Shown here in pieces: positions 1-5,934 of a stretch of DNA of 5,989 nt. The stretch lies in assembly GCA_905197385.1 (NCBI GenBank), contig CAJJYO010000105.1, forward strand, positions 1 through 5,989, in the 5' to 3' direction. The notes beneath the pieces are model-generated. The model searched no databases and had not been told where the DNA came from. It was given only the letters and a program-made list of their open reading frames with translations. Numbering within the stretch: position 1 is the stretch's first letter; every line of letters starts with the position of its first letter. The position numbers and the translations under genes were made by a program. The DNA comes from an uncultured Collinsella sp. (GTDB lineage: Bacteria; Actinomycetota; Coriobacteriia; Coriobacteriales; Coriobacteriaceae).

Positions 1-730
1 TGAGCGCGTCGAGCCGATGGGCTTTGTCGAGCGCCACGCCCGTAAAGCGTGCACGCTGCTCAAGCGGCAAATCGGGAGCCTCCTGCAGGAGCGAAAGATA
101 GCCCACCACGCTGGCAAGCGGCGTGCGCAGGTCGTGCGCCAGGTACGTAACCAGGTCATCTTTGCGATGCGATTCGTCGCGCAAGGCCTGTTGAACCTTA
201 CGCTCGCAATCGCGCGCCCGGTTGAGCGCACCCTCGACCTCGAGAAAGTCGCCGTCGATGGTATCCCACGTGTCGGGGTTGTCGATCAGACGGTCCTGAA
301 TACGGGCGGCGATCACGCGGTCGGCACGCTGCTCGCCTTGCTCATAACCCTGGTAATACAGGGCACGCCCGCAAAAGAACAGGACACACACGGCGAGTGC
401 CAGCACAAAGCCGAGCATGTTGAACACAAAGGCGGCATTAAAGAACACGGGCCCGCCAATACCGCCAAGCGCCATGGCCCCGATCGCCAGCGTAGTCGTC
501 CACGCGGCACCGCCGATTACCACGCAGCGGCGAACGATTTCAAATCGATCGATCAGCAAGAAGCTAATGAGCAGAACTGCCAGGATACCAACGATATTGT
601 CAATGCCAATGAGTAGCAGACTCAGCAAAAAGAGCAGCACCGTCGCAAGCGCACGGTTGTCGACGACCGCCCTTATGTATTCAAAGAGTCGATCGGGCAC
701 CTCGAATACCCGCCTATCGTCTTTTGTCAT
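1..730 (-). CDS. VanS-like membrane sensor histidine kinase, C-terminus cut off by window edge
   Basis: This is the sensor partner of the response regulator encoded just upstream; it would autophosphorylate on histidine and pass phosphate to it. The 243 visible residues run from ATG 730-728 to the window edge with no stop. Four hydrophobic segments lie at about residues 27-43, 46-60, 69-93 and 95-121, joined by very short loops. Positive charges (R62, R67, R68, R122) sit on the presumed cytoplasmic side. A charged helical linker (about 127-190) leads to the H-box, LAHDLRTPLASVVGYL, with phospho-acceptor H199. That motif is close to the VanS H-box. The dimerisation helix is visible, but the ATP-binding domain lies beyond position 1. 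The start is supported by GGGGAAG (742-736) five bases upstream; an in-frame GTG at 736-734 is less likely. The gene begins 25 bases after the regulator stop, so the two are probably cotranscribed. The kinase family is firm; VanS-type is likely; the signal sensed is unknown. Confidence 0.9.
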   Translation of the reverse strand, partial: MTKDDRRVFEVPDRLFEYIRAVVDNRALATVLLFLLSLLLIGIDNIVGILAVLLISFLLIDRFEIVRRCVVIGGAAWTTTLAIGAMALGGIGGPVFFNAAFVFNMLGFVLALAVCVLFFCGRALYYQGYEQGEQRADRVIAARIQDRLIDNPDTWDTIDGDFLEVEGALNRARDCERKVQQALRDESHRKDDLVTYLAHDLRTPLASVVGYLSLLQEAPDLPLEQRARFTGVALDKAHRLDAL

Positions 731-755
731 ATCCACTTCCCCACCATCAAAGGCG

Positions 756-1451
756 TTATTCGATTATGTAGCCAACGCCCCAGACGTTTTTGATAAAGCG
801 CGGCTTTTGAGCATCGTCGCCGATCTTTTCACGCAGATGGCGGATGTGCACCATCACCGTATTGTTGGAGCCGGGCATAAAATCCTCGTTCCACACCGCG
901 CGGAACAGGTCCCCCACGGCCACCACGCTGCCACGATGCTCGACCAGATACAGCAAGATGGAATACTCGATGGGCGTGAGGCGCACCGGTGCACCGTCCA
1001 CCGTCACACAACGAGCGTCGCGGTTGATCTCGAGGCCGTCGAGCTGGATGGTCGGCGACTCGACCGCCTGTGCGCGGCTGTCGTAGCTAGTGTAACGACG
1101 GAGCTGAGCATGAACGCGCGCAATGAGCTCCAGCGGACGGAACGGCTTGACCACGTAATCGTCTGCGCCCAACGAGAGGCCCTCGATCTTGTCATGTTGG
1201 GCATCGCGCGCCGTCAGCATAATAACGGGATAGGTATGGCTAGCGCGGATGGTGCGCAGCAGCTCAAAGCCGTCGATATCGGGCAGCATGACGTCCAGCA
1301 GCGCCAGATCGAACTCCTGCTCCAAAATCGCCTTGGCAGCATCTGCGCCGCTATAGGCAATCTGCACATCAAAGCCCTCTTTTGTAAGGTAGATACCGAC
1401 CAGGTCGGCGATGGCCTTCTCATCATCAACTACCAAAATGCGCTCGTTCAT
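756..1451 (-). CDS. VanR-like OmpR-family response regulator
   Basis: This is a DNA-binding response regulator of 231 residues, the usual length for the OmpR/PhoB family. The receiver domain (about 1-115) has the acidic pair D9/D10, phospho-acceptor D53 in LLDVMLP, T80 and K102. The winged-helix effector domain occupies about 130-231 and ends in VWGVGYIIE. Several blocks are near-identical to those I know from VanR: HTYPVIMLT, GADDYVVKPFRPLELIARV, SNNTVMVHIRHLREK and the C-terminal WGVGY. A VanR-type assignment is therefore well supported, although its target genes cannot be read from sequence. The start ATG is preceded by AGAGGAG (1463-1457) at 5-base spacing. It is the first gene of the pair with the histidine kinase, and is divergent from the carboxypeptidase gene, which is a plausible target. 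No glycopeptide-resistance ligase or dehydrogenase genes are present in the window. Confidence 0.96.
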   Translation of the reverse strand: MNERILVVDDEKAIADLVGIYLTKEGFDVQIAYSGADAAKAILEQEFDLALLDVMLPDIDGFELLRTIRASHTYPVIMLTARDAQHDKIEGLSLGADDYVVKPFRPLELIARVHAQLRRYTSYDSRAQAVESPTIQLDGLEINRDARCVTVDGAPVRLTPIEYSILLYLVEHRGSVVAVGDLFRAVWNEDFMPGSNNTVMVHIRHLREKIGDDAQKPRFIKNVWGVGYIIE

Positions 1452-1471
1452 GCGTGCTCCTCTCGCGCTCC

Positions 1472-1477
1472 ATTATG
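1472..1477 (-). promoter_or_regulatory. candidate -10 box of the response regulator promoter
   Basis: The minus strand reads CATAAT here, five of six matches to TATAAT, 20 bases before the regulator ATG. The implied transcript would have a very short leader that just includes the AGAGGAG ribosome site. I see no convincing -35 box at 16-18 bases, so activation by a bound regulator, perhaps autoregulation, is possible but inferred. Confidence 0.3.
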
Positions 1478-1486
1478 CCCGAGGCA

Positions 1487-1499
1487 GTGTGCGCCACAC
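1487..1499. repeat. small inverted repeat GTGTG-CGC-CACAC in the divergent intergenic region
   Basis: A perfect 5-bp inverted repeat with a 3-base centre lies just upstream of the candidate -10 box of the regulator gene. Its position suits an operator, but it is short enough to arise by chance in GC-rich DNA. Confidence 0.25.
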
Positions 1500-1516
1500 A
1501 CAACAAGCGCGGGCGA

Positions 1517-1532
1517 TTAAGTCGACCTTAAG
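1517..1532. promoter_or_regulatory. candidate regulator binding site: TTAAG direct repeat, 11-bp period
   Basis: TTAAG occurs at 1517-1521 and again at 1528-1532, exactly 11 bases apart, in AT-richer sequence than its surroundings. OmpR/PhoB-family regulators, the family of the adjacent gene, commonly bind tandem repeats spaced one helical turn apart. The same bases also form an imperfect dyad (TTAAG-N5-CTTAA). The site lies between the divergent regulator and carboxypeptidase genes. It does not resemble the VanR-binding consensus that I remember, so the assignment is tentative. Confidence 0.3.
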
Positions 1533-1581
1533 CACCTATATGTCCGTTCGGGCGCAGACATGGGCCGCGCACGCCCGCGCA

Positions 1582-1611
1582 CTGATTGTCCGCGCCGGTA
1601 AACGATATACT
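1582..1611 (+). promoter_or_regulatory. candidate promoter of the D-Ala-D-Ala carboxypeptidase gene
   Basis: TATACT at 1606-1611 matches the -10 consensus at five of six bases. CTGATT at 1582-1587, 18 bases upstream, is a weak -35. Transcription would begin near 1618 and leave about 33 bases before the GTG at 1651. This favours that GTG over the in-frame ATG at 1540, which would lie upstream of the promoter. A weak -35 is compatible with an activated promoter. Confidence 0.4.
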
Positions 1612-1650
1612 TTGAACTCTAAAGAGACCATCCCGTCGAAAGCGAAATCT

Positions 1651-2991
1651 GTGAAGACCCTTAGTTCTCTTGTAAAGCGCTCCGCGCAACTGACCACCGG
1701 CATTGCCTGCGCTCTCGCCCTTGCTGCCGGTGCGCCGTCTATCGCCAATGCCCAGGTGCTTACGACCGATATCGTTTGCGGTAAGACCGCCGACGCCCGC
1801 GGCATCACGGCCGATAATCTGCCCGATATCGATGCGACCAACGCCATCGTCATGAGTAAGGACGGTTCCATCTATTACGCCCGCAGTGCCGACGAGCAGG
1901 TCAAGATCGCCTCAATCACCAAGGTCATGACCGCAATCTTGACCATCGAGAACTGCAAGATGGACGAGAAGGTCACGGTGAGCAGCGCCGCGGCAACCGT
2001 GGGCAATTCGACCGCCGGCCTGCTCGAAGGCGACGAGCTCACAGTGGAACAGGCCCTGCGCGGTCTGATGATTCCCTCGGGCAATGACGCCGCCATCGTG
2101 CTTGCCGAGCATGTGGGCAAAAAGATCGACCCCAAGACCAAAGATGCTGAGGCCACGTTTGTCAAGGCCATGAACGAGCGCGCTAAAGAGCTCGGCTGCA
2201 CGGGAACTCTTTTTGAGAATCCGCACGGTCTGGACTTTGATGAGTGGGCCGGCGACATGCACTCGACCGCGCACGATGCGGCCCTGATGATGCAGGAAGC
2301 AATGAAGAGCGATGCGTTCCGCGAGATCGTGGCGAGCGATGATTCCTGGATTGAGGTTACAGGCGCCGATGGCTCCGACCACTCACATTCAATGGATACG
2401 CACAACGAGCTGCTGGGGCAGGACGGCAATATCGGCGGCAAGACCGGCACTACCGACGATGCCGGCTACTGCTTTACGGCAGCCTACGACCGCGATGGCG
2501 ACGAGACCTATACCGTCGTTTTGAACTCCAGCACCAACGACCAGCGCTTTGCCGACACGGCCGCCCTTGCCAACTGGTACTACGGCCACAAGGTGACGGT
2601 TGCGATCGCCAACACGCAGGAAAAGACCGCCAACGGCAATCCGCTCATCGCGCGCATAAGCCAGACCGACTGGACGGACAAGACGATCGACGCCACACTC
2701 GCCGATCCCGCAGCTCAGGCGACCATCTTTTCGCTTGCCGGAGAAGTAACCGAAAAGGTTGCCTACGATGACCTTTCGGGCACGGTGCATGTGGGCGACA
2801 AAGTAGGTAGCCTCACGCTCAAACAAGACGGCATCAAGGTCGTTGTCACGGATTTGGTTGCCGATGAGGAAGGCTCGGGGCCGAATCCCATTGAATGGCT
2901 TCTTGTGAAGCTCGACCGCCTGAGTCGTCGCATCGAAAACCGTCCGCTTGCGGCAGAAAGCGAAACCGTAGCCAAGGCACCCGAGGTGTAG
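1651..2991 (+). CDS. serine-type D-alanyl-D-alanine carboxypeptidase (PBP5/DacA type, peptidase S11)
   Basis: This enzyme removes the terminal D-Ala from peptidoglycan pentapeptide outside the membrane and so limits cross-linking. With the GTG start the product is 446 residues. It has a signal peptide (K2, K9, R10; hydrophobic core about 14-28; probable cleavage after ANA at 34). The three S11 motifs follow in order: SITK with S88 and K91, SGN at 143-145, and KTG at 264-266. A beta-rich PBP5 C-terminal domain spans about 311-401. An amphipathic helix (PIEWLLVKLDRLSRRIENR, about 413-431) fits the membrane-surface anchor of PBP5 proteins. The reading frame is open back to 1411 and contains an ATG at 1540. 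I prefer GTG 1651 because it gives a normal signal peptide and lies downstream of a good -10 box, although its ribosome site is weak (GAAAG at 1638-1642). It is transcribed away from the VanRS-like pair, which may regulate it. Function is firm; the exact start is not. Confidence 0.93.
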   Translation: MKTLSSLVKRSAQLTTGIACALALAAGAPSIANAQVLTTDIVCGKTADARGITADNLPDIDATNAIVMSKDGSIYYARSADEQVKIASITKVMTAILTIENCKMDEKVTVSSAAATVGNSTAGLLEGDELTVEQALRGLMIPSGNDAAIVLAEHVGKKIDPKTKDAEATFVKAMNERAKELGCTGTLFENPHGLDFDEWAGDMHSTAHDAALMMQEAMKSDAFREIVASDDSWIEVTGADGSDHSHSMDTHNELLGQDGNIGGKTGTTDDAGYCFTAAYDRDGDETYTVVLNSSTNDQRFADTAALANWYYGHKVTVAIANTQEKTANGNPLIARISQTDWTDKTIDATLADPAAQATIFSLAGEVTEKVAYDDLSGTVHVGDKVGSLTLKQDGIKVVVTDLVADEEGSGPNPIEWLLVKLDRLSRRIENRPLAAESETVAKAPEV

Positions 2992-3015
2992 GATCGAAGA
3001 ACAATACGCTCGCTG

Positions 3016-3047
3016 AAAGGAGACGTCCGAAAGGATGCCTCCTTTTT
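3016..3047 (+). terminator. intrinsic terminator of the carboxypeptidase gene
   Basis: The arms 3016-3028 and 3033-3045 pair around a GAAA tetraloop with one A-C mismatch and one G-U pair. The end of the arm merges into a run of five T (3043-3047). It starts 24 bases after the carboxypeptidase stop. Confidence 0.8.
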
Positions 3048-3071
3048 GAGGGTTCGAATCCCCAGCCGCCA
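3048..3071 (+). other. orphan tRNA 3'-end-like fragment (T-arm plus short CCA tail)
   Basis: The fragment reads GAGGG, then the canonical T-loop TTCGAAT (3053-3059), then CCCCA and GCCGCCA. It matches the 3' end of the nearby tRNA-Ser, on the opposite strand, through TTCGAATCCCCAGC. It then lacks four bases of the acceptor strand before CGCCA. Only three of five T-stem pairs form, and no D-arm, anticodon arm or 5' acceptor precedes it, so it cannot be a working tRNA. It is probably a tRNA relic or a remnant of recombination at a tRNA end; its origin is inferred. Confidence 0.5.
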
Positions 3072-3082
3072 TTCTTGATAAT

Positions 3083-3108
3083 AAAAAAGGGCCCCAAATG
3101 GGACCCTT
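3083..3108 (-). terminator. intrinsic terminator of tRNA-Ser
   Basis: On the minus strand, AAGGGTCCC (3108-3100) pairs with GGGGCCCTT (3095-3087) around an ATTT loop, with one U-G wobble. A run of six T (3088-3083) follows. On the plus strand the same position is a C-A mismatch, so the hairpin favours minus-strand transcripts. It begins 14 bases after the tRNA CCA end. Confidence 0.85.
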
Positions 3109-3122
3109 CTACAAATTCATAC

Positions 3123-3213
3123 TGGCGGAGAGCTGGGGATTCGAACCCCAGATGCCCTTTTGGGGCATACTCGCTTAGCAGGCGAGCACCTTCGGCCTCT
3201 CGGTCAGCTCTCC
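3123..3213 (-). tRNA. tRNA-Ser(GCU), CCA encoded
   Basis: This is a complete class II tRNA that decodes AGC and AGU. The acceptor arms GGAGAGC (3213-3207) and GCTCTCC (3133-3127) pair fully, followed by discriminator G and an encoded CCA (3125-3123). The anticodon arm is CTCGC-CTGCTAA-GCGAG, giving anticodon GCT. A long variable arm (ATGCCC/GGGCAT) is the serine hallmark. The T-arm TGGGG-TTCGAAT-CCCCA is perfect. The gene lies 94 bases downstream of the stop of the TPR-protein gene on the same strand and has its own candidate promoter and terminator. Confidence 0.98.
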
Positions 3214-3227
3214 GTAACAGCCGTTCT

Positions 3228-3256
3228 ATAGTAACCAAACAGCCGAAGTTGAGCAA
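3228..3256 (-). promoter_or_regulatory. candidate tRNA-Ser promoter
   Basis: On the minus strand, TTGCTC (3256-3251) and TACTAT (3233-3228) are separated by 17 bases, and the -10 ends 14 bases before the tRNA 5' end. Both boxes are moderate matches. I see no strong terminator between the upstream protein gene and the tRNA, so read-through is also possible. Confidence 0.4.
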
Positions 3257-3307
3257 GAGGGAATTTTCTAATTGCCTAGCGGCCTTTCCTCCTTGCAGTT
3301 TTCGCCC

Positions 3308-5749
3308 CTACCCCAGCGAGCGATTGAGGGAGCCGAGCTCATCGTTGCCCATGGTGCGCCACATTTGGAAGATGCAGACGCGCGCCAGGAAAAAGAAGCC
3401 GCTATCGACCAACTGCACGGCAGCATCCGCCAGCTGGTTGGCCACGGCGGACACGGGAGGCAATTCAAGCCCAGCCTTGCGGATGGTCTCGACGGCCTCC
3501 TCAAACGTCGGAGGCTCATTGACACCCATCTCATTCATAAGGCCCTGCATTTCCTCCAGTGCGTTGCTACCCGACTCCTCGCCGCGCGGTACCAGGCGGT
3601 AGCATGCCAGCGCGAGCTCGAGCTGGTCGCAGTTCCAATAGGCAAACGCCAAGCGATAGAACAGATAACCGATTGCGGAACGGTCGCTGGCAATGCGCAG
3701 GCCGTGGCGCGCCACCTCGATAATCTCGTCAAAGCGTTCCAGGCGCGCCAACACGTTGATGAGCGCAAAGTGCGATTGCATGGACGAGCGAGCCAGATCG
3801 TAAAGACGACGCACCTCGGGCAATGCCCGTTCAAAATCCTCCTGATCGGCGTAATAACTGCAGATCTCGTGCTGAGCAAAGTAGAGCGCGTCGGGAGCGC
3901 GCAGGATGCGCACCGAGCGATCTTCCTCCATTACCGGCAGCACCATACGCACCAGCTGGTTGTCGCAAAACTGCGTCTGAACCGGACCCGTTGCCAAAAG
4001 CTCGGCGACGGCGCACTTTGCCTCCAGCTCCTCAACAAGACGGGAGAAGCCCTCAAACGCACTTGCATGGTCAACTTTTACCTGCTCGCGCAACTCAACG
4101 ACGCGCGCCACATACGGGTCATCGTCCTCCTCCATGACCTCTAGCTCATCAGCCGTATCGGCAAGCAGCAGGTCGCGCAACGCCGGCGGCAGCGAACGGT
4201 GGTCGTCACGCGGGCGAGCGTGAACCTCCGCAGGCTCAATCGCATCCGGTGCGTCCGACTCATATGCCTCAAGCATGCGCTTGCACGGCATATCGTCCAT
4301 GTCCATGCTCTCAAGATCCTTGGCGACAGGCACGCAATTGGCCAGATAGGCCGCACGCCCAAAGGAATATGTTGCAATGACGCGCTCGCCCCGCTCGCCG
4401 TCGGGAGCCGCAATCTGAACATAGCAGCGCGAAATGCAGGCACCTGCGGCAAAACACGCCGCCGCAAGCGTAAGCGCCACGCGCGCGTCGTGCTCCGCGG
4501 CCCAAGTCGCGCGCATGTCCACGTCTAGCTCGCGCCAGACGTCATCCTGAGCGTCGTATTCACGTTGCGGCATGGCATCCACGACAGAGCGCCCAAACCG
4601 AACGAGCATAATCCCCTCGGCAACGTTTGCCCGATAGGTATAGTCGAGCCGTGTGACCACGTTGAGTGCCTCGACGATATGCGCGAAGCGGGTGCGCACG
4701 TCCCACTCACCGCCCGGCTGACAAGTCACCGTCCCCGGTTTGGCCCATGGGTTATCGCTCGAGGTCGTATCGAGCAGTCGAGGAACATCGTTGGTCGTCT
4801 TGGCAATATGCCACGCGTCAAAGAGCGCACAACCCTCAAAGCTCGGCGAGGACGCCGCGGGGACCAATCCAGCCCCAATGCGCTCAAGGATGCCGGAGAG
4901 GCGGTTGAGATGGCACTCGACGGCAAGCAGCATGTCAATCTCGTCCTGGTCCAGCAGACTACGATCAAAATTGAGATAGAAAAGCTTTGAGCGGTCGATG
5001 CGCGCTAGGCTCATTTCGGACTTGGCAGCAATGGTGCGCAGGCGGGGCAAGTCAATCTCGCTCATCAGGGCGGCGGCATAACGCTCGATACCGCTCGGAT
5101 TCTCGGCATGGTCAACACGGTAAAGCAGCGTCTCGATAGCATCGGGGAGCGGCGCCGTGTCAAAGCCCAAAAACACCTCGACCGGCTCGGGCAACTTTAC
5201 GAGTTTGATCTTGTCGACAGCGTTTTGCATGTCTGCATCGAGACCGTCGACGCCCGCCGTGTTCGCAATAGTGCTTTCGGAGTTGGCAAATATCACGTAG
5301 CGCAAGAACATCGAGGCCATAAACTCGCCGTAAGGAAGGGCGCGGGTCGAATTCCATGTCTCGAGGTCGGACTGCTCGCGCATGGGGCCTTCGGGAGAGC
5401 CGGCAGTTCGCGCACACGCGCGCATTGCTCCGTTGGCCTCCCTCACCATAATCTCGCCAATACTGGAATCGGACTCGTGAAGGACCAGCTCCATGTCGGG
5501 GTCCTCGGGCAACGGTGCTTCCCGAACAGGGCGGTCAACCTTATAAACCTTGCCCGACACGCTCACGTAGCCCAAGAGCGATATGTGGCTTTTGCCGACG
5601 AATTCGACGACGTAGCACGACTCTTTAGGATCCTCGCCAAAGACTTTCCAGACAACACCATACGAGCGCCCCGCAGGCTGCTCGGGCATCGATGGAAAAC
5701 GCTTTTTGGGATCGAAAAACCTGAGCTTGTATGTCGGACGCTCTGCCAC
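3308..5749 (-). CDS. hypothetical 813-residue cytoplasmic protein with TPR-like C-terminal region
   Basis: I do not recognise this protein. It has no signal peptide or convincing membrane helix, and it carries many cysteines (for example C432, C438, C442), so a cytoplasmic location is likely. Residues about 28-75 look beta-rich, with a VVEFVGKSHISLLGYVSV stretch. The middle (about 135-470) is mostly predicted-helical without a known motif. A strongly acidic, low-complexity linker follows (about 477-547, with ELEVMEEDDDP). Residues about 616-720 form paired helices of tetratricopeptide style: ALYFAQHEICSYYADQEDFE, then LINVLARLERFDEIIEVARH, then LFYRLAFAYWNCDQLELALA. TPR regions usually bind other proteins, so a scaffolding or partner-binding role is the most that can be inferred. 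GTG is the earliest possible start because an in-frame TGA lies at 5758-5756. AGGGTGAT (5762-5755) sits five bases upstream as the ribosome site. The gene is single, flanked by tRNA genes on the same strand. That it is a real gene is certain from its length and intact frame. Confidence 0.9.
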   Translation of the reverse strand: MAERPTYKLRFFDPKKRFPSMPEQPAGRSYGVVWKVFGEDPKESCYVVEFVGKSHISLLGYVSVSGKVYKVDRPVREAPLPEDPDMELVLHESDSSIGEIMVREANGAMRACARTAGSPEGPMREQSDLETWNSTRALPYGEFMASMFLRYVIFANSESTIANTAGVDGLDADMQNAVDKIKLVKLPEPVEVFLGFDTAPLPDAIETLLYRVDHAENPSGIERYAAALMSEIDLPRLRTIAAKSEMSLARIDRSKLFYLNFDRSLLDQDEIDMLLAVECHLNRLSGILERIGAGLVPAASSPSFEGCALFDAWHIAKTTNDVPRLLDTTSSDNPWAKPGTVTCQPGGEWDVRTRFAHIVEALNVVTRLDYTYRANVAEGIMLVRFGRSVVDAMPQREYDAQDDVWRELDVDMRATWAAEHDARVALTLAAACFAAGACISRCYVQIAAPDGERGERVIATYSFGRAAYLANCVPVAKDLESMDMDDMPCKRMLEAYESDAPDAIEPAEVHARPRDDHRSLPPALRDLLLADTADELEVMEEDDDPYVARVVELREQVKVDHASAFEGFSRLVEELEAKCAVAELLATGPVQTQFCDNQLVRMVLPVMEEDRSVRILRAPDALYFAQHEICSYYADQEDFERALPEVRRLYDLARSSMQSHFALINVLARLERFDEIIEVARHGLRIASDRSAIGYLFYRLAFAYWNCDQLELALACYRLVPRGEESGSNALEEMQGLMNEMGVNEPPTFEEAVETIRKAGLELPPVSAVANQLADAAVQLVDSGFFFLARVCIFQMWRTMGNDELGSLNRSLG

Positions 5750-5786
5750 GAAATATCACCCTGATCGGTCGTCTAGAGAAGGAGCG

Positions 5787-5805
5787 GTCGCGGATGGGCC
5801 GCGAC
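5787..5805 (-). other. perfect 7-bp hairpin in the leader of the TPR-protein gene
   Basis: GTCGCGG and CCGCGAC pair perfectly around a 5-base loop, 37 bases upstream of the GTG start. It is not followed by a T-run on either strand, so it is not an intrinsic terminator. A weak -10-like TAAGAT lies upstream at 5822-5817 without a good -35 box. If that box is used, the hairpin would lie at the 5' end of the mRNA, where it could stabilise the transcript or bind a regulator. This role is inferred. Confidence 0.35.
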
Positions 5806-5866
5806 ACCTACTCGGAATCTTACACGAGTCGATAAGAAATAGTCCGCTTCACGCTCGCGCCTCGAC

Positions 5867-5894
5867 CGAGGTTCGAATCCATGCATGGTTGCCA
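5867..5894 (+). other. second orphan tRNA 3'-end-like fragment
   Basis: The sequence reads CGAGG, T-loop TTCGAAT (5872-5878), CCATG, then CATGGTT, G and CCA (5892-5894). The spacing of T-arm, seven acceptor bases, discriminator and CCA is exactly that of a tRNA. Three Watson-Crick pairs plus a G-T pair form in the T-stem, with one A-A mismatch. No 5' acceptor strand (AACCATG or similar), D-arm or anticodon arm can be found upstream, so it is not a complete tRNA. It overlaps the far end of the tRNA-Arg terminator's T-rich tail. Confidence 0.4.
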
Positions 5895-5924
5895 TAAAAG
5901 AAAAGCCCCCGTTTCCGGAGGCTT
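5894..5924 (-). terminator. intrinsic terminator of tRNA-Arg
   Basis: On the minus strand, AAGCCTCCG (5924-5916) pairs with CGGGGGCTT (5911-5903) around a GAAA tetraloop with one U-G wobble, followed by the T-rich TTCTTTTAT. It begins 10 bases after the tRNA CCA end. The design parallels the tRNA-Ser terminator: nine pairs with one internal U-G. Confidence 0.85.
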
Positions 5925-5934
5925 CAAGCTCAAG

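Noticed and set aside
417..1520. Plus-strand open frame of 367 codons antisense to the two-component genes
   Set aside because: It is a shadow of the response regulator and kinase frames in GC-rich DNA. The minus-strand products are clear family members, while this one has low-complexity, motif-free sequence.
1411..1650. Upstream extension of the carboxypeptidase frame (up to 80 extra residues, including ATG at 1540)
   Set aside because: It would put a long basic stretch before the signal peptide, overlap the regulator start, and place the best -10 box inside the gene. No ribosome site precedes 1540.
1..2991. A glycopeptide-resistance operon
   Set aside because: Only VanR/VanS-like regulators are seen. 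There is no D-Ala-D-Lac or D-Ala-D-Ser ligase, no dehydrogenase or VanX, and the carboxypeptidase is serine-type S11, not the metallo VanY type.
3000..3071. A complete plus-strand tRNA downstream of the carboxypeptidase gene
   Set aside because: The acceptor strand is four bases short, the T-stem is imperfect, and no 5' acceptor, D-arm or anticodon arm can be paired.
3048..3133. attL/attR pair from integration into tRNA-Ser
   Set aside because: The shared tRNA-end sequence is inverted rather than direct, and only 51 bases with a terminator lie between the copies; no integrase or mobile cargo is present.
3272..4144. Plus-strand open frame of 290 codons antisense to the end of the TPR-protein gene
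   Set aside because: No recognisable domain; the opposite strand encodes an uninterrupted 813-residue protein with TPR-like helices and a proper ribosome site.
5108..5764. Plus-strand open frame of 218 codons antisense to the start of the TPR-protein gene
   Set aside because: Antisense shadow; motif-free and running past the start of the real gene.
5805..5894. A complete tRNA (including tRNA-Sec) on the plus strand
   Set aside because: The 3' end geometry fits, but no matching 5' acceptor or anticodon arm exists at the lengths expected for class I, class II or Sec tRNAs.
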